Source: Crotophaga sulcirostris (lineage: Eukaryota; Chordata; Aves; Cuculiformes; Crotophagidae). Taken from it: a stretch of DNA of 64,000 bases. The notes beneath the pieces were generated by a model. That model had not been told where the DNA came from. It saw nothing but the letters and a program-made list of their open reading frames with translations, and made no database searches. This document shows, piece after piece, positions 36,501 to 49,260 of this stretch. Position numbers and translations under genes: made by a program. Position 1 is the first letter of the stretch. Each line of letters starts with the position of its first letter. The stretch is from assembly GCA_013397455.1 (NCBI GenBank), contig VYZB01000190.1, positions 1,035,251-1,099,250 on the forward strand. Reading direction: 5' to 3'.

Positions 36501-37082
36501 ACAACATGGTTTTGCTTATTTGCACAAACTTGCTGCCTTCATTTTCCCTATTTTGTGGGGTTTTTTTGTAAGAGCTCACAACAATCCAACTATACTGCTT
36601 CAAGACCCACAAACGACACATTCTTGGTGGACTGTCCAGGCAAAGCAGCTCATTTAGAGCTGATTTCAGCACTACACTGCATTGTGCTGTGTTTACACAC
36701 TCCATGACTATAAGCAAAAAGAACAAGAGGTCTGGCTTAACTAGGGGATTGAGCATCTCAGGAATTCTATAATTTTCTCCTTAATTGGTATTGCTGTCAG
36801 CTTTGTTCACATCATGCAAACTCAAATGTTGGTTTAGTCATCTAAATTCTTCCTTTTCTTTCAGGACAGCATAATTTACTTTTTACCTAAACCTCAAATT
36901 AGGACAAATTAGAGCAGTGAAGGTACCTCAACTAAGTGTTCACAGTGGTGCAGCCATACCAAAATGCTGTTGCAGAAAATACTTGACTAGCCTATTCTCC
37001 CCAAACGCTCTCTACTAGCTACAGAGTAGGTTGGAATAGCCTAGCCCCATTGCCTCTACAGCAACCTAGGTATTTGCTTTAG

Positions 37083-37450
37083 GTCATAGACTCATAGAAT
37101 AGTTTGGGTTGGAAAGGACATTTGAAGGTCATCTAGTCCAATCCCTCTGCAATGAGGAGGGACATCTTCAACTGGATGAGGTTGCTCAGAGCTCCGTCCA
37201 TCTACCGCTTCTCTGAGCAACCTCTTCCAGTGTTTTCTCAGTCCACTTCTCAAGTTTGTCCAGGTCACTCTGGATAGCATCCTGTCCCTCAGGCATGTCA
37301 ACCATACCCACTCAGCTTGGTGTTGTCTGCAAACTTGCTGAGGGTGCAGTCAATCTCATTATCTATGTCACTGATGATGATATTAAACAGTACTAGTCTC
37401 AGTGTGGATCCCTGAGGGACATCAGTTATCACTGAGTTATCCACAGAACT
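37083..37450 (-). mobile_element. CR1 LINE, reverse orientation, internally deleted
   Basis: The left end is the CR1 tail and 3' terminus in reverse (CATAGAATAGTTTGGGTTGG, then CATCTAGTCCAATCCC). From about 37240 to 37430 the minus strand encodes the reverse-transcriptase core: an [14 protein letters not shown] segment, a FADDTKLSG-like segment and DLDKLE. The region between DLDKLE and the 3' end, normally several hundred bases, is missing, so the two parts are joined near 37195-37215. Stops and changes in the FADD box show it is dead. Confidence 0.88.
37178..37224. repeat. 14-bp perfect inverted repeat inside the CR1 copy
   Basis: GAGGTTGCTCAGAG (37178-37191) and CTCTGAGCAACCTC (37211-37224) with a 19-nt loop. 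It sits at the internal deletion joint of the CR1 element. Confidence 0.9.
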
Positions 37451-38579
37451 TTCACCTCCAGCAAGCATCCAGCTTGTTCAATACCACTTGTACTTGCTAC
37501 TCAAATGAGACTGCGTGATTGATTTAGTTGGCAAAATTCAAATTCATGGCTCTGTATGCAACTTTCCTTATGGATATTCTTCCTCTATTGTGAGTCTTGG
37601 TCATGAAGGCCAAGAACTAGCACCACAGCAAACCCACTGCATGGAGAAGTTAGACGTCATAAATAAGCACGTCAAAAGTAGCAGAAAGTTGGGGTTTTTT
37701 TTGGAAGAAGGAGGCAGAAAAGTCGCTAACTGGCTACAGAATTAAATCTAGACTATTTGCTGGATTGCCCTTTTTAAAAAAAAAAACCCAAACCCTAATC
37801 AACATGTGAGAATAAGGGAGTATAATCCATAATTTAATAGAAGTACTATATTGGTGTCCAGAAATTCCATTCCACAATATCTGTCCCTGTTATTCTGAAA
37901 ACAAGAAGCTCAGCAGATGAGCAGTATTTCTGATCAGTAATGCAGCTCCATGTTTAAGTAGAGACAAACTGTCTTAAAAGTGCTTGGTGTTGATTCAAGT
38001 CTCTCCCAGGCTATTACCTAGTAACACAAAATTTTTCATCTGCTCAGATTCCTGGATGCTGCCAATATCTTCACCAGTAGCAGCATGTGGAAAAAAGTAG
38101 GGCTAAAACTATGATTTAGAGATTTTATTTCATTTTTCAGAAATCATTCTTAGCTACATTTTTTACAGAGCTTCATAGTCTGGCAAAGCCAGAATTTTCT
38201 GCTCTGTTCATTATGCAGCTCATTCCTTCCTGACTACTGCCAGATTTATAGAATCAGATGAAGCCACAAAATATTTCAGCTGTGCATTTGTGTGCCTTTT
38301 AATGTAAAATTCTGGCAGCATTCTCAGTAATACTCTTTATAAATTCGACCATAAAACAGGTTTGAGGGTTGCATCTGGTACAATGGTGCACAAGGTCCCA
38401 TGTGATAAAGTATACTCAAATAAACTGGTGAGTTATATACTTAGAAGACATTTAGGCAGTTTTAAACTGATTAGCTTTAGCTACCTGAGTTCCAAGGGAA
38501 AAACAGTCATGAGTCTAAGGTGTGGATGAGAAATCATTAGCAAATCTTAGATACAACATTAAAGGAGGCAATTTAAAGT

Positions 38580-39542
38580 AATGTTATTAGTGGCGTGCCC
38601 CAGGGGTTGGCACTGGGATCAATACTGTTCAGTGTCTTCATTAATGAACCTGGAAATGGGACAGAGTACAACCACAGAACACTGGCAGATGACACAGCAC
38701 TGGGAGGAGTGGCTGATACACACCAGATGGGAGTGCTGTCAACCAGAGGGACCTTGCCAGGCTGGAAAAGTGGGGTGAGAGGAATTTCATGAAGTTCAGC
38801 AAGGGGAGATGTGAAGTCCTGCCTCTCGGGAGGAATAAATGCCAGCATGTGCTGGGGGCCACCCAGATGGAAAGCAGCTTTGCAGAGAAAGACATGGGGG
38901 TACTGCTGGACACTAAGCTGAACATGAGCCACCAGCATGCCCTGGCAGGTAAGAATGCCAACAGCATCCTGTGGGGCATAGGGAAAAGCATTACCAGCAG
39001 GCTGAGGGAGGTAATCCTTCCTCTCTACTCTGCGCTGGTGAGACACATTTGGAGTGCTGGGTCCAGTTCTGGGCTCTCCAGTACAAGAGAGATATGGAAC
39101 TACTGGAAAGAATCTGGCAAAGGACCACAAAGGTGACTAAGGGACTGGAGCAGGCCTCCTACGAGGAAGGGCTGAGAGAGCTGGGACTGCTCAGTCTGGA
39201 GGAAAGAAGGCACAGAGAGGTTCTCATCAATGTGTACAAATACCTGAAGGGAATGGATGAAGAAGAAGGAGCCCACTGACAGGAGAAAATGTAAGGGGAA
39301 CAAACAAAAGTGCAAGGGATTCCATTAAATAGAAGAAAAAAATCTTTCACTGTGCAAGTTGTTAACCACTGGCACAGGCTGCCCAGAGAGGTCATGTAGT
39401 CTCCATCATTGGAGATATTTAAAACTTAACTGGACATAGCCCCGGGCAATCTGCTTTAGGTGATCCTGCTCAGGCAGAGCATTGGACTAGATGATCTTCA
39501 CAGGTCCCATGCCACCTCAACCATTCTGTGACTCTGTGATGG
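38580..39542 (+). mobile_element. CR1 LINE, 5'-truncated, degraded
   Basis: Forward-oriented relic. VPQGLALGSILFSVFINEPG and LADDTALGG (degraded reverse-transcriptase boxes) open it at about 38590-38710. KFSKGRCEVLPLGRNK, LNMSHQHALAGKNAN and VQFWALQYKRDMELLE follow in shifted frames, with QASYEEGLRELGLLSLEERR near 39145-39210. The 3' end reads TTGGACTAGATGATC, then a CATTCTGTGACTCTGTGAT tail ending near 39540. Several frameshifts show it is inactive. It belongs to a different subfamily from the 2.2-3.3 kb copy, judged by its CTGTGA-type tail. Confidence 0.92.
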
Positions 39543-41692
39543 ACCACAGAAAGTTTTATCACTGCTGATTGATAAAAGAGGGAGAGTGAAATGTGCACAA
39601 AACCTCAGTGTTCCCTTACGGGCATTTGAGCAGTAGAGTCATTCCCATAACAGCAGCCTCCTGTAGATGACTTATTGTGTGTTCCTATCTAAGCTAAATA
39701 TATGCAATCTAAACACATAAGCAATGCTATTGCTTTCACACTTGAACCTTGAATTTGTGCTTATAGGCTTGAAGCTTAATGCAAGGTTTAGAAAGGCTTT
39801 GCTGCTTGTACCCTTTGGAGCACAGATTTTGAAAGATATTTTTAAAAGACAATAAAAAACTGGGATTTAAAAAATTATATAAGCAATTAGCTTTTTCGTT
39901 ACAATTAGTTTCAAAGTTTCCTAACATTTGAAAGCTGGTAAACATAGTCACTAAATCCTTCTTAACTGAAATACATTCAGTGGAATTGCATAAATTCGGT
40001 TACAGACGAAAGAGCAAAGGAAACTAGTGATACTAGATAATTTCTGTCAAAAAAAAAAAAATCATTTCAGTGGATTCAGCATTTCCACAGGGAAAAATCA
40101 CTTCCAACATTCTCAAGTTCCAGCCATATGTGAAATTGAGAGACACATATTATTTTCTATATTGTCACTGAGTGTGAAATGTGTCCTTAGTCAACTATTC
40201 TGATACCTAGATATGAGTACTGCACAAAAGCTGGGCCCTTTTGGATGGAAAAGAGTTACTGGCTTGTCTGTTGGTATCTGGTTTGCCACAATAAAGAAGA
40301 TTTTGTTATTTTCGTTTTTGCAGGCTGTGCAAGTCAAAATTCTTTTTTTTCACTGATCATTTTAAATTTTAAGCTGGAGTTAATTGTTACAGACCAGGCT
40401 ACAGAAGAAATATAAAATCTGCATTTTTTCAGTAATCTTGGCTATTTCAATGACTTGATGGAGAAGGAAACATAGGCAGTGATCCACCTAGCCACTGTCC
40501 TGTACAGAACAACGGGGAATAAAGCAGTGTTTGAGGTGCTGACATCTATACTAAATATACTTCTTACCAGAACTCAGATCTAAAAAGTATTTTGTGATGA
40601 CTTAATGACTGTGTGAGGGAAAATGGCTATAATTGTACATATAGTTTTTTCAGATCAGCAGGCAAAACCATCCTAAGGAAGATGCAAGAAACACTACAAG
40701 AGATGGCTAGGCAACAACCTGCTCATAAGAAAAGTTTCCTAATCCCTTTTAGAGGATTAATTCATGCTCTGAAACTTTAGAGCTTATAAGCTTCCAAAAC
40801 TAATATAATTTTTTAAAAAAAATATTGCAACAGAGCATTTTTGGAAGAAAAGGGAGTTTTGCACTAAGCTTGATCCAAAATGCTTTAACACTTATTTTTA
40901 AAATGTTCATGTGTTTTAATAGAAAATATTTCTAAATACTACCCCCCCGCCCCCAAAAATGTCAGCTTGTTTTAGAAAACAATTCAAAATATTGAAATTT
41001 GACTGAAAAACATTGGCCTAAAAATGGACCTTAAATTCTCCATAGAAATATTTATCTAAAAACTTAAAGTTGAATTTTGATGTAAAGTTAACAACTTCAT
41101 TTGAAGAAGCAATTTTATAGGTAACTCTGCTTTATTCTAGGAGAAAAAAATGTGAATCTGAGTTACCGTGATCTCATTTTGAGAGAAGAAATTTGGTAGC
41201 AAAGAAATTTGGTAGCAGAAGGGTGTTCATGTTTGGTTACAATTTCTTCAATTAAAACGGTGGGAATGTAGAGAATAACACATTGTACTTCCATGGAAAC
41301 ATTAATGTATTTTTCTTCTGTCAACCTACAACCCAGCAAGTACAAAATGTCTTTGGAATAGAAAAAGAAACATTAACAATTTGGGGCTGAACTCGTCAGG
41401 ATGAGAAGGGATCACTGAGTTCACAGACGATCTCTGGCAATGAATACGGAGTCTTCCCCACCACCCTTTCTGCCTGGCTTTTCCAGTCCCTTTTCCTGCC
41501 TCTACCCTCTCGTACAACCCCTAATCACGGAATATGCTTTTGAAGAGTGCTTAGATAAAAATGAAATTAAAATTACAAATGTGTAATTGTGCTGAAATCT
41601 TCATCTCAGACTTTTACCAGTGAGTTCATCCCCAGTGCGTAAATCAGAGCAGCACTTCCGAGCGACCTCTTCTAGAACAGCGTCTGCACATC
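39543..41692. other. Intronic DNA, nothing recognised
   Basis: AT-rich sequence within the presumed FHL5 intron 1. Only a 13-base A run (about 40050) and a C-rich patch (about 40942-40953) stand out, plus a 16-bp tandem duplication at 41186-41217. Confidence 0.5.
41186..41217. repeat. Tandem duplication of a 16-bp unit
   Basis: AAGAAATTTGGTAGCA occurs twice in perfect tandem. Confidence 0.95.
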
Positions 41693-41800
41693 ACAGTATC
41701 ACAGTATTACAAGGTTGGAAAGGACCTCTGAGATCATCGAGTCCAACCTATAACCCAACACTAACACCAACTCATCATCTAAACCATGGCACATCAAGCA
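41693..41800 (-). mobile_element. CR1 LINE 3' fragment, reverse orientation
   Basis: ATCACAGTATCACAGTATTA, then AAGGTTGGAAAGGACCTCTG, AGATCATCGAGTCCAACCT and AACCATGGCAC. This is the reverse complement of a CR1 3' end whose tail unit is CTGTGATA. The right edge is approximate. Confidence 0.85.
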
Positions 41801-44800
41801 GGCATCTCCCAGTTTCCCCCTATAAAATGCACTAAAGTCAAAATGCCTGCACAACCAAGATGAAGTCCACCAAGGAAACAACAGCATCCAAACAAAACAC
41901 TACCACCACTGGGAAGGAACACATCTACCTGAAAACGACACAAGCTTGTCTTTGGGACTGAAAGGTTTTGTGGGGAAAACAACAGCAACAGGAAACGATG
42001 CCTGTAATAGAGCAGGGAGTGAAGTGCTCACAGCCTATAAAACAAAACAGCCTTGCCACTGATAAGAGGCAACAGAGCTTCAATAGGCAACGCTGAAGCA
42101 GAATACAATTTTTAAGACCTTACAAAAAAAAAAAAGGTAATTTCTTGTCTTTGCAGATGCATCAACTGCAGAGACTGGATTTGCTCCACCCTTAAATTTT
42201 ATTTCAGAGATAGAAAGGTACATGAAGAATACTGTGTTGTGTGAGAACAGGTACATCACATGAATTAAACTCCTGTAAAAAAAAAACCCAACGAAGCAAA
42301 ACCTTACAACTGACTACGCAGTACAACTTTCTGTAGCTGGATTCTTTAAAAGCCTGTGACCTAGTTTAGAACTGCTTTGAGAAACAAAATGAACAATAAG
42401 AAAAAAGCTGAGCAGCAGCGTTAGCAGCAAGCTAAAATTGAAAAGGATTTTCATTACCCTATTTTTAAAAAAAAGACCTCCTTTCCTGTAAACCAAACAT
42501 AAACCCCCCAAGTGGTAATAAAGTGTCTGCTGCAGTAGCACAGCCTTTTCTTTTTCTCTCCCAACTGCGCTGTGTCAAACTGACCTACTTTTCTGAGTAA
42601 AAAATAAACCTAGCTCCAGCACTTTTGTAATAAAAATATGATGTTTTACGAAAATAAACGAAATCTAAAGATCTGATCTCACCTCTGTTAAGATTGTCCT
42701 GAGGTAGGTGGCATTACAGTTTAGGAAAAGAAAATGTTACTGCAAGAAGTATTGGTATGCAAAATCTCTACCTCATGTAAAATTGTTCCCAGATATTTAG
42801 ATTTTTAGGCCCAGTGTTTTGCTGCTTGAAGAGCTTCACCAGTCTTGGCTGCTGCCTTCTTACCAAACTTTACACTGAAAACGGAGGTGACATAGTTCTG
42901 CAGACAAGCCCTGGGCTCCTCGTTATGTCCATAGGAATCATAGTTTGTGAAGTCACTGCTGTGTACAATTTAAGAAATGCTGGCAACTCCAAATGTAGCA
43001 TATAGACCTTCTCTTCACATTATATGTTTTGTTTAAGGTGACCATGAAGAGGAACTCTATGATGTGCCTCCATGGATCTTCCCAAGGGAAAGCAGGCTTC
43101 AGGATGGGCAGTCCTAAGGGACACGATCATGTAGAGAAGGAATGGGCAGAAACATTGAATAAAGCAGACAACAGCCTGATCTCAAAGCAAGGACTATCTA
43201 CACACTCTGGATTTTTGCTGACAATTAAAACAGTAGGCATTGTTATAAGACTTAGCTGTAATGATCCTCTGCAATTGTAATGTCTTTGAAACACAAGGAT
43301 TCAAAAATAACACTCCCCTATCAAAATAGATTGCATCTGCTAGGTGCATACACCATGAAAGGTCTAACCCAGTGGAGAAAACCTGAAAGATGTGGTATTC
43401 TTTGTATTCTACGGCTTTTACAGTAATGAACAGTAATAACTGAGACAGAGGGCAAGAAAGGTTTCCAGGAAGGTGCACAACAACTGACCAACATGAAAAC
43501 ACAGTTAGTGTTGTTAACCAGACTTATTTAAATTCCATCTGCTTCCTGCTAAGTGTTACGTGAATACCTGCTTTGTCTTCTCTTACTACAGGTCCCCAGA
43601 AACACTTGCATATGTATGCAAATTAATGTAGCTCAATAATTTCACTGAATTCATGGTTGTCAAATTAGGCAATTTAATATTTTCTGGATCAGATTTTTAA
43701 CTTTGCATGTTAGAACTGGTGTCCTCATATCAACTGGGGAGCACTAGGAACAATTCACTTAAAGTCTGAATATCTACTCCAATAGAGCAGTAACAAATTT
43801 GTACAATTTGGCTGTGATTGCATTTCACCAAAGATGTGGAATTAGAGCAGGATGACTTTTTCCTTCTATGCTCTGACCCATATTAGTTGTAAAACTGGAA
43901 AAAATTATTAGTTTAACTATGCAGGTGCATCAAGGTTGCTGGTCTTTGGTCTGGGGGAAACAAAGATAAAATATTCAGATATACACATTCATTTACGATG
44001 TGTCCTATATTCACTGTTGATGGTAAACCAGCACACTTTATTCCAATGCAGCAAAAGGAAGTATGACTCACAATGTAAAAACTCAGTTTTAGAAGAGTGC
44101 TGACAATAGGGTGTTTGAAGGTAGTGAACCCTTTTAGGAGCGGGGCTGATGGAAAAAAGGGCAGAAAGTGGAGTCCTTGACTTCTTGTTTGTCCTCAACT
44201 ATGGAGGAAAAATAAGGGAGTGTTACTAGGACTGTGTATAGAAAAAAATGTTGCTTTTCTTTTTGTTGCTGTTGTTTGTTTGATTGGTTCATTGGTTGGG
44301 TTTTCTTTTCTTTAAATGTGTGGCTTTTGCACCATCCATTAACCAGAAAACAAATGTCAACTGAAAAATTCTTGAGTCTTGAGTAGATAATGCCCTGTCA
44401 AACAAGATAGAGAATATCATGGCATCAACCCTTTTCTAACCAGTCGTCGGTTCCAATGAGCTGCAACATCAGCCAGTCCTTAGAGGGACTCAGCCCTGGG
44501 GTCTCTTCACATCCTGCCAATGACCTTTGCCACGTACTTGAAATCTTTGTGCCTCTTCTGTTACTTTTCTGCCTACTTAGGAGATACAGTCGGCTGAACC
44601 TGCATCCTAACATTTCCCTTAAGACTTAAAATCTCTGTGCCAGACATTAGACATATTTCTTCCTATTTTAACATAGTCCGTCTTCCTAAAAGTGGTTATG
44701 ATTTAAAATTAGATCCTGCTATGAGTAGACTGTGGTATTCTGTCTTTCTTTACTATGATGTGAGGTTACTGACCCTTCAGTTACTGCACTGCTGGGATTT

Positions 44801-45112
44801 TTGTCATGTCCTGGCATGTGAAAAGATGTTTTTTTTTTTTCATTTTGGCACTATGACTTTCAGAGTATATTTCTTTCTATGATTATAAATACATGCTATC
44901 TAAAAGCTAGTTACAGTGTAGGATTGATCTATTCTGACTGAAGAAAAGACTAAAGGTTATCTGAACATCCAAGGCAGTCCACATTTCACTCAAATAGATA
45001 AAAATCATCAGTAAAGTCCTAGAATTCTGCAAGAAATTTGGTAAGAATGAAGAAATTCCTTTCTAACCTTCAGGAACATTTTAAGAACATGCTGTTCAAC
45101 TCAAGGACATTA
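41801..45112. other. Intronic DNA, no gene supported
   Basis: No exon or RNA gene could be supported. A short plus-strand frame at 43041-43118, after an acceptor-like TTTGTTTAAG, contains an ELYDVPP stretch but stops after 25 codons. Confidence 0.45.
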
Positions 45113-45232
45113 CACAGAATCATTTCAGTTGGAAAAGACCTTTAAGATCATTGAATCTAACTGTAAACCTGACACTGCCAAGTCCATCACTAAACCATGT
45201 CCCTAAGTGCCACATCTACACATCTTGTGTAA
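45113..45232 (-). mobile_element. CR1 LINE 3' fragment, reverse orientation
   Basis: ACACAGAATCATTTCAGTTGG, then AAAAGACCTTTAAGATCATTG, CTGACACTGCCAAGTCCATC and AAACCATGTCCCTAAGTGCC. This is the common avian CR1 3' end in reverse, about 120 bp. Confidence 0.85.
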
Positions 45233-48200
45233 CATTGAGTCCACTGAAACCAGTAAAGTCTATTTAAGAGATGATGTGAAGCCTGACACATAGGAACCAT
45301 CTTTACAAACCTAGAATGGAATTGACTATTTTCAATATGGCCTGGTGCTTAGAGGTCATAACTCTGTGAGGGATAAAGTTGCCCTGAGGAGGAAGAGAGC
45401 AGCAAGTAGCAGCAGAAACTGCATTAAGGGACAAATACAATTCAAGCCCTTTTTGCTAATTTGTGTTAAATTTGATAAATGTTTTCAGTAAAATGTCTAA
45501 GCAAGTGATTAAACAAATCAAGAATTCTGCTACTGTATCTAAAAAAATGTTCTAAGATTTTAATTTGGAATATTCTGAGCTTTTAATTTGAAACGTTTTT
45601 CAATGCTTTTCAATTCTCAAGCACCAAACTAAACAAAGATTGACAATTAGAAGATCAGCATAAAACAGTCTTAACTCTAATCTTTTCCTTATTTTTCCCA
45701 TAAATAAATTCCCAGACTCACAGAACTCTAATTATGCCATAATTTTGCATGTTATAATATATAAATGAATCCTGATGTGGCTAAATTTGAAACCTGAAGA
45801 GCTCACTTGAGGAAGACAGGATTCCTGATAAATAGATTTACAGCCTAATACTGTTCTGGGCTTCTGATAAATTATAACCTAATATTCTGAAGCATTTTAT
45901 AGCTTTCTTTTCAAAGGTTTCAGAATACTTTTCTAACAAGAATAGTAAAGAAATCCTGAAATGCAGTTGTGAGATATTTGTCTACAGAAAAGGCTTGAAT
46001 ACTTGTCAAAGCAAAGTAATTGATCTGCTCAAGGTCAGAGAGCAAACCTGGAGTAGTGGGTAGAAAAGAAGCCAGTCACTATGCCTTTGCCATTAGATGG
46101 GGATGCTCATCGGGCTGTATCCATGGCAGCAGCCTGGGATAGTTCAAAGCATTGTACAAAGATTGCCAGGTAGTCAGCTTCCACTGCTAGAGGCAGAAAG
46201 TACTTCCAAAATTAGCTGAAACAATAAAATATTCCAGTTGCAAACTGTGCAATTGTTCTTAATGACTCTGAGGTTACGATTAATATTCTTGTGTAAAATG
46301 GTCTAGCTGGAATTTTTTCAGTTTTGTGTTAAACCTCTTAGGGGCATAGTGGTTCAGAGTTCCTAATTATGAAGGATTTTCCAGTGAATTTGGGTTGTTT
46401 ACAGACAGTCTCAGATGATACTGCTTTGAACGAATATTTTTCTCTCCAACATAATAAAACTGGTTTACAGATTGAGAACGGAGGCACAGAATAACAGGTA
46501 ACTCTGGACCAAATTCTGGTCTCCTGTGTGTGTACTCTGTCTATAGCTACACCATACTCTGTCACTTGGTCATTTGTTCTTTCAATTCTGCCATCTAGAC
46601 AAATAAAGACATGTTACAAGAAGATGAATATCTTTTGATTTATAAAGCCTCTAAGCTTAAGGCCAGCAACCAACTAGGGCAGCCTGTTCAGATCCATTAT
46701 CTGTAATATGCTGAGAAGTGCAAGAAGTTACCAGTCCTTATATAGGGACTTAGAACAATTTCAAACATAAAGGCAACCATAGCTAAGAAGAAAAGCAACA
46801 TATTAGCATGAAGTAGAATCAAAGAAAACAAAGGTAAACAAGAAGAGATGGTAGTTGATGTATACTATACAATACCAGAGAACTGGGGATATTCACAAAA
46901 ACTAACCTAAGCCTATTGAGGCCAATGAACTAGGCACTTTTTATAGCTAAAGGAGAGAGATAAATTCTGTGATCCAGGGTGATTCCTAAAAGAAACTTAA
47001 TTTAGCCATGATTATCTAGGCAACCAAGGGAGATTAGTTAGTCTTTTTAACAGTCTTGTCGCTAGCTGTATCCTTGCTACCGTATTTTACGTCATAGGAT
47101 TTTATTAAATTGCTTTTAATACAACAGTTCAGTGGTTTTGGAGTAATGTTTGCAGTAATGTTTGTATATTTCTACAAAACTGACCTTTTTTTCATCCCTC
47201 TTACATTTTACAGGAAAGTAAAAATCTATGAAACAAGGAGTTCACAGCCTCCTTTCTCACTAGAGCTGTGCGCTCTGTTCCCAGAAGAACGAATTACACT
47301 ACAGGAGACCAGATAGAGCATCAGCAGCATTTCAGCATACCAACTTCCAGACTTGGGGCTTTAAGAGATTTTAATAGAACAGTTGAAATGGAAATGATTA
47401 ATTTTATGATCATCCTAGAATTAGACATAAAACATCATCTTACATTTAACTGGCATGGAGGTGCGCAGAAAAACTCTGGTTTTATTTCCCAGGTGATGCA
47501 AGAGCCTGAGCTTTGTTTACTCAACAAGAGGGCTGCTTATTTGAACAGGGTCAGAATTTCACACTCTGATTTTGGGCTTGACATTTGGAAGGACACTAGT
47601 TAAGATTTTCATTTCTTTCTGTCTCTCCACGGTTGGGCAATACTAACAGTTTTCAACCTTTTTTGAGAAGTAAAACTCAGATATGAAAAAAATGAAGCTG
47701 GGCTTATTGGTGTATAGCCCACTGAACATGTCTTTCCAAGTCAACCAAAAATACATGGTTTGTAAAATATGACTGCCTGCAAATAACCTGGAGATACCAC
47801 AGGTCACAACTGATCAGGATCCCTTTCAAGCAGCTTTTGATTTCATTTTGCTGTAATCCTACAAGAAGGTTTGTATGCCAGCTTAAGTCTCTACCAATTA
47901 CCCTACTTTGAATCAAAGTGACTTTTGTGACACTGCAGTAAAATTACATGGCAAGACCATCAGCAATGTGTTATAACATTAATATATTAAATCTGTTACA
48001 GTCTGTTCTGCTAAAACACACTTGAAACGTCAAGTTATCACACAAATGGAAGAAAAATATGCGTGAAAACAAAGATATTTGAAACTTATTTTCTAAATGT
48101 AAGAGATTTTGTGTCCAACTCCAGATCTTTTGAAAACAGGGACAGTTAAAGAAATATATTTTCAAACATTCATATTATTGAAATAGAAATTATATTTAAT

Positions 48201-49014
48201 AGTTTTGTCCAAATTTAATTGTAATTTCACTATCAAAAATCCTGCAGTTATGAATTCAGGTAGGAGTAAAATTAATCTAAATACACTTTAATCACTTTAA
48301 TTTATAAAGAATTATTTCCATACCCATACTTCTTTTTTAATTCTGCAATATAGGCACGCATTTCCGGCATTCTTTCAGTAAACAGTGGTATATCCTTTCA
48401 GTACTATTTCTTTTCAAATTCTAAACCAAAATTATGATTTTAAAAATGTGATAGCTCAAAGATAAAACAAGGCTTCTTAGGGAGAGAGAGTCAGGAGATG
48501 ATACTTGATTTTTACAAGTCAAAATATCACACCAGAATTGGAAACTGGTTTTACTTCAACAACAACAAAAAAAAAAGCAAGAACAAACCATGTTAGATGT
48601 TCAAATTAGTTATGGTAAAAATAAGTGAATTATTAGAAAAGACACTATCTAGAAAGTCTTCTTGCAAAAGCAAATAGCTATGAAAGCTTGCTAAGAGATA
48701 AAACCAGTGATTCAAATGTCACAGTAAACAGCATACATTTTTTCTGTTGGCTTGTTCTTGAGTAAACAAAATTAATCCGTAACTCATTATAAATGAAACC
48801 TCAAACAATGTTCCTGTAAATGAATACGTGAGCTGATTAATAAAAGGAAAGCAATAGCAAAAAAAAATGGATATATGTAGAATTCTGCATCTAATTTAAA
48901 TAGCAGCTTTCTGTCTGAAGAAAAAAGTACCTACTTACTTGTTAAATTAGGTACCTTATATACGACCAAATTTAAATATTATCAAATAAAGGAATAATGG
49001 AAAAGAGCCTCGAT
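45233..49014. other. Presumed FHL5 intron 1, right part; nothing recognised
   Basis: AT-rich sequence with scattered short open frames (the longest 111 codons at 47268-47603) that show no domain and no convincing splice context. Confidence 0.45.
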
Positions 49015-49020
49015 ACTTAC

Positions 49021-49140
49021 ATTTGGGTTTAAGCTGCTTCTCTTGGTAACTTGTGCAGCAAAATGAAGAAGAAATAATTACATGTCTTCACAGAAACAAG
49101 CGTTTATCAAGTCCAAAAGAAACAGAACACTTTGCCAGAG
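49021..49140 (-). other. FHL5: Candidate FHL5 non-coding first exon
   Basis: A strong donor, AACCCAAAT followed by GTAAGTAT, lies at the 49020/49021 boundary on the minus strand. It lies about 5 kb downstream of the UFL1 stop and 16.5 kb upstream of the first coding exon. That fits the need for an upstream non-coding exon and the short UFL1-FHL5 spacing in mammals. The 5' limit is a guess. There is no homology evidence because UTR exons are poorly conserved. Confidence 0.25.
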
Positions 49141-49260
49141 CTATTTGAGGGTCCCATCAGAATTTGGCTGGGCGGAGGAAGGCTGAGGGTCAGTTTGTTT
49201 CCCTTAGACCTCATGACACACAAATAGCTGGCTGCCTCACCACTGAATCAAACCATGCTT
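49141..49260 (-). promoter_or_regulatory. FHL5: Candidate FHL5 promoter
   Basis: Upstream of the candidate first exon, and locally less AT-rich than its surroundings. On the minus strand it contains CAGCTATTTGTGTG (CTATTTGTG, loosely like a MEF2 or CArG core but not a consensus match) and CCTCCGCCCAGCC, a GC-box-like site. FHL5 is a muscle and testis gene in mammals, so an SRF/MEF2-type element would make sense, but this is inference only. Confidence 0.2.

Larger units (their letters stand above)
32474..37082. other. Probable FHL5 intron 1, left part; no gene seen
   Basis: AT-rich non-coding sequence. Apart from the two short tandem duplications I recognise no repeat family, RNA gene or coding exon. 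Confidence 0.5.
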
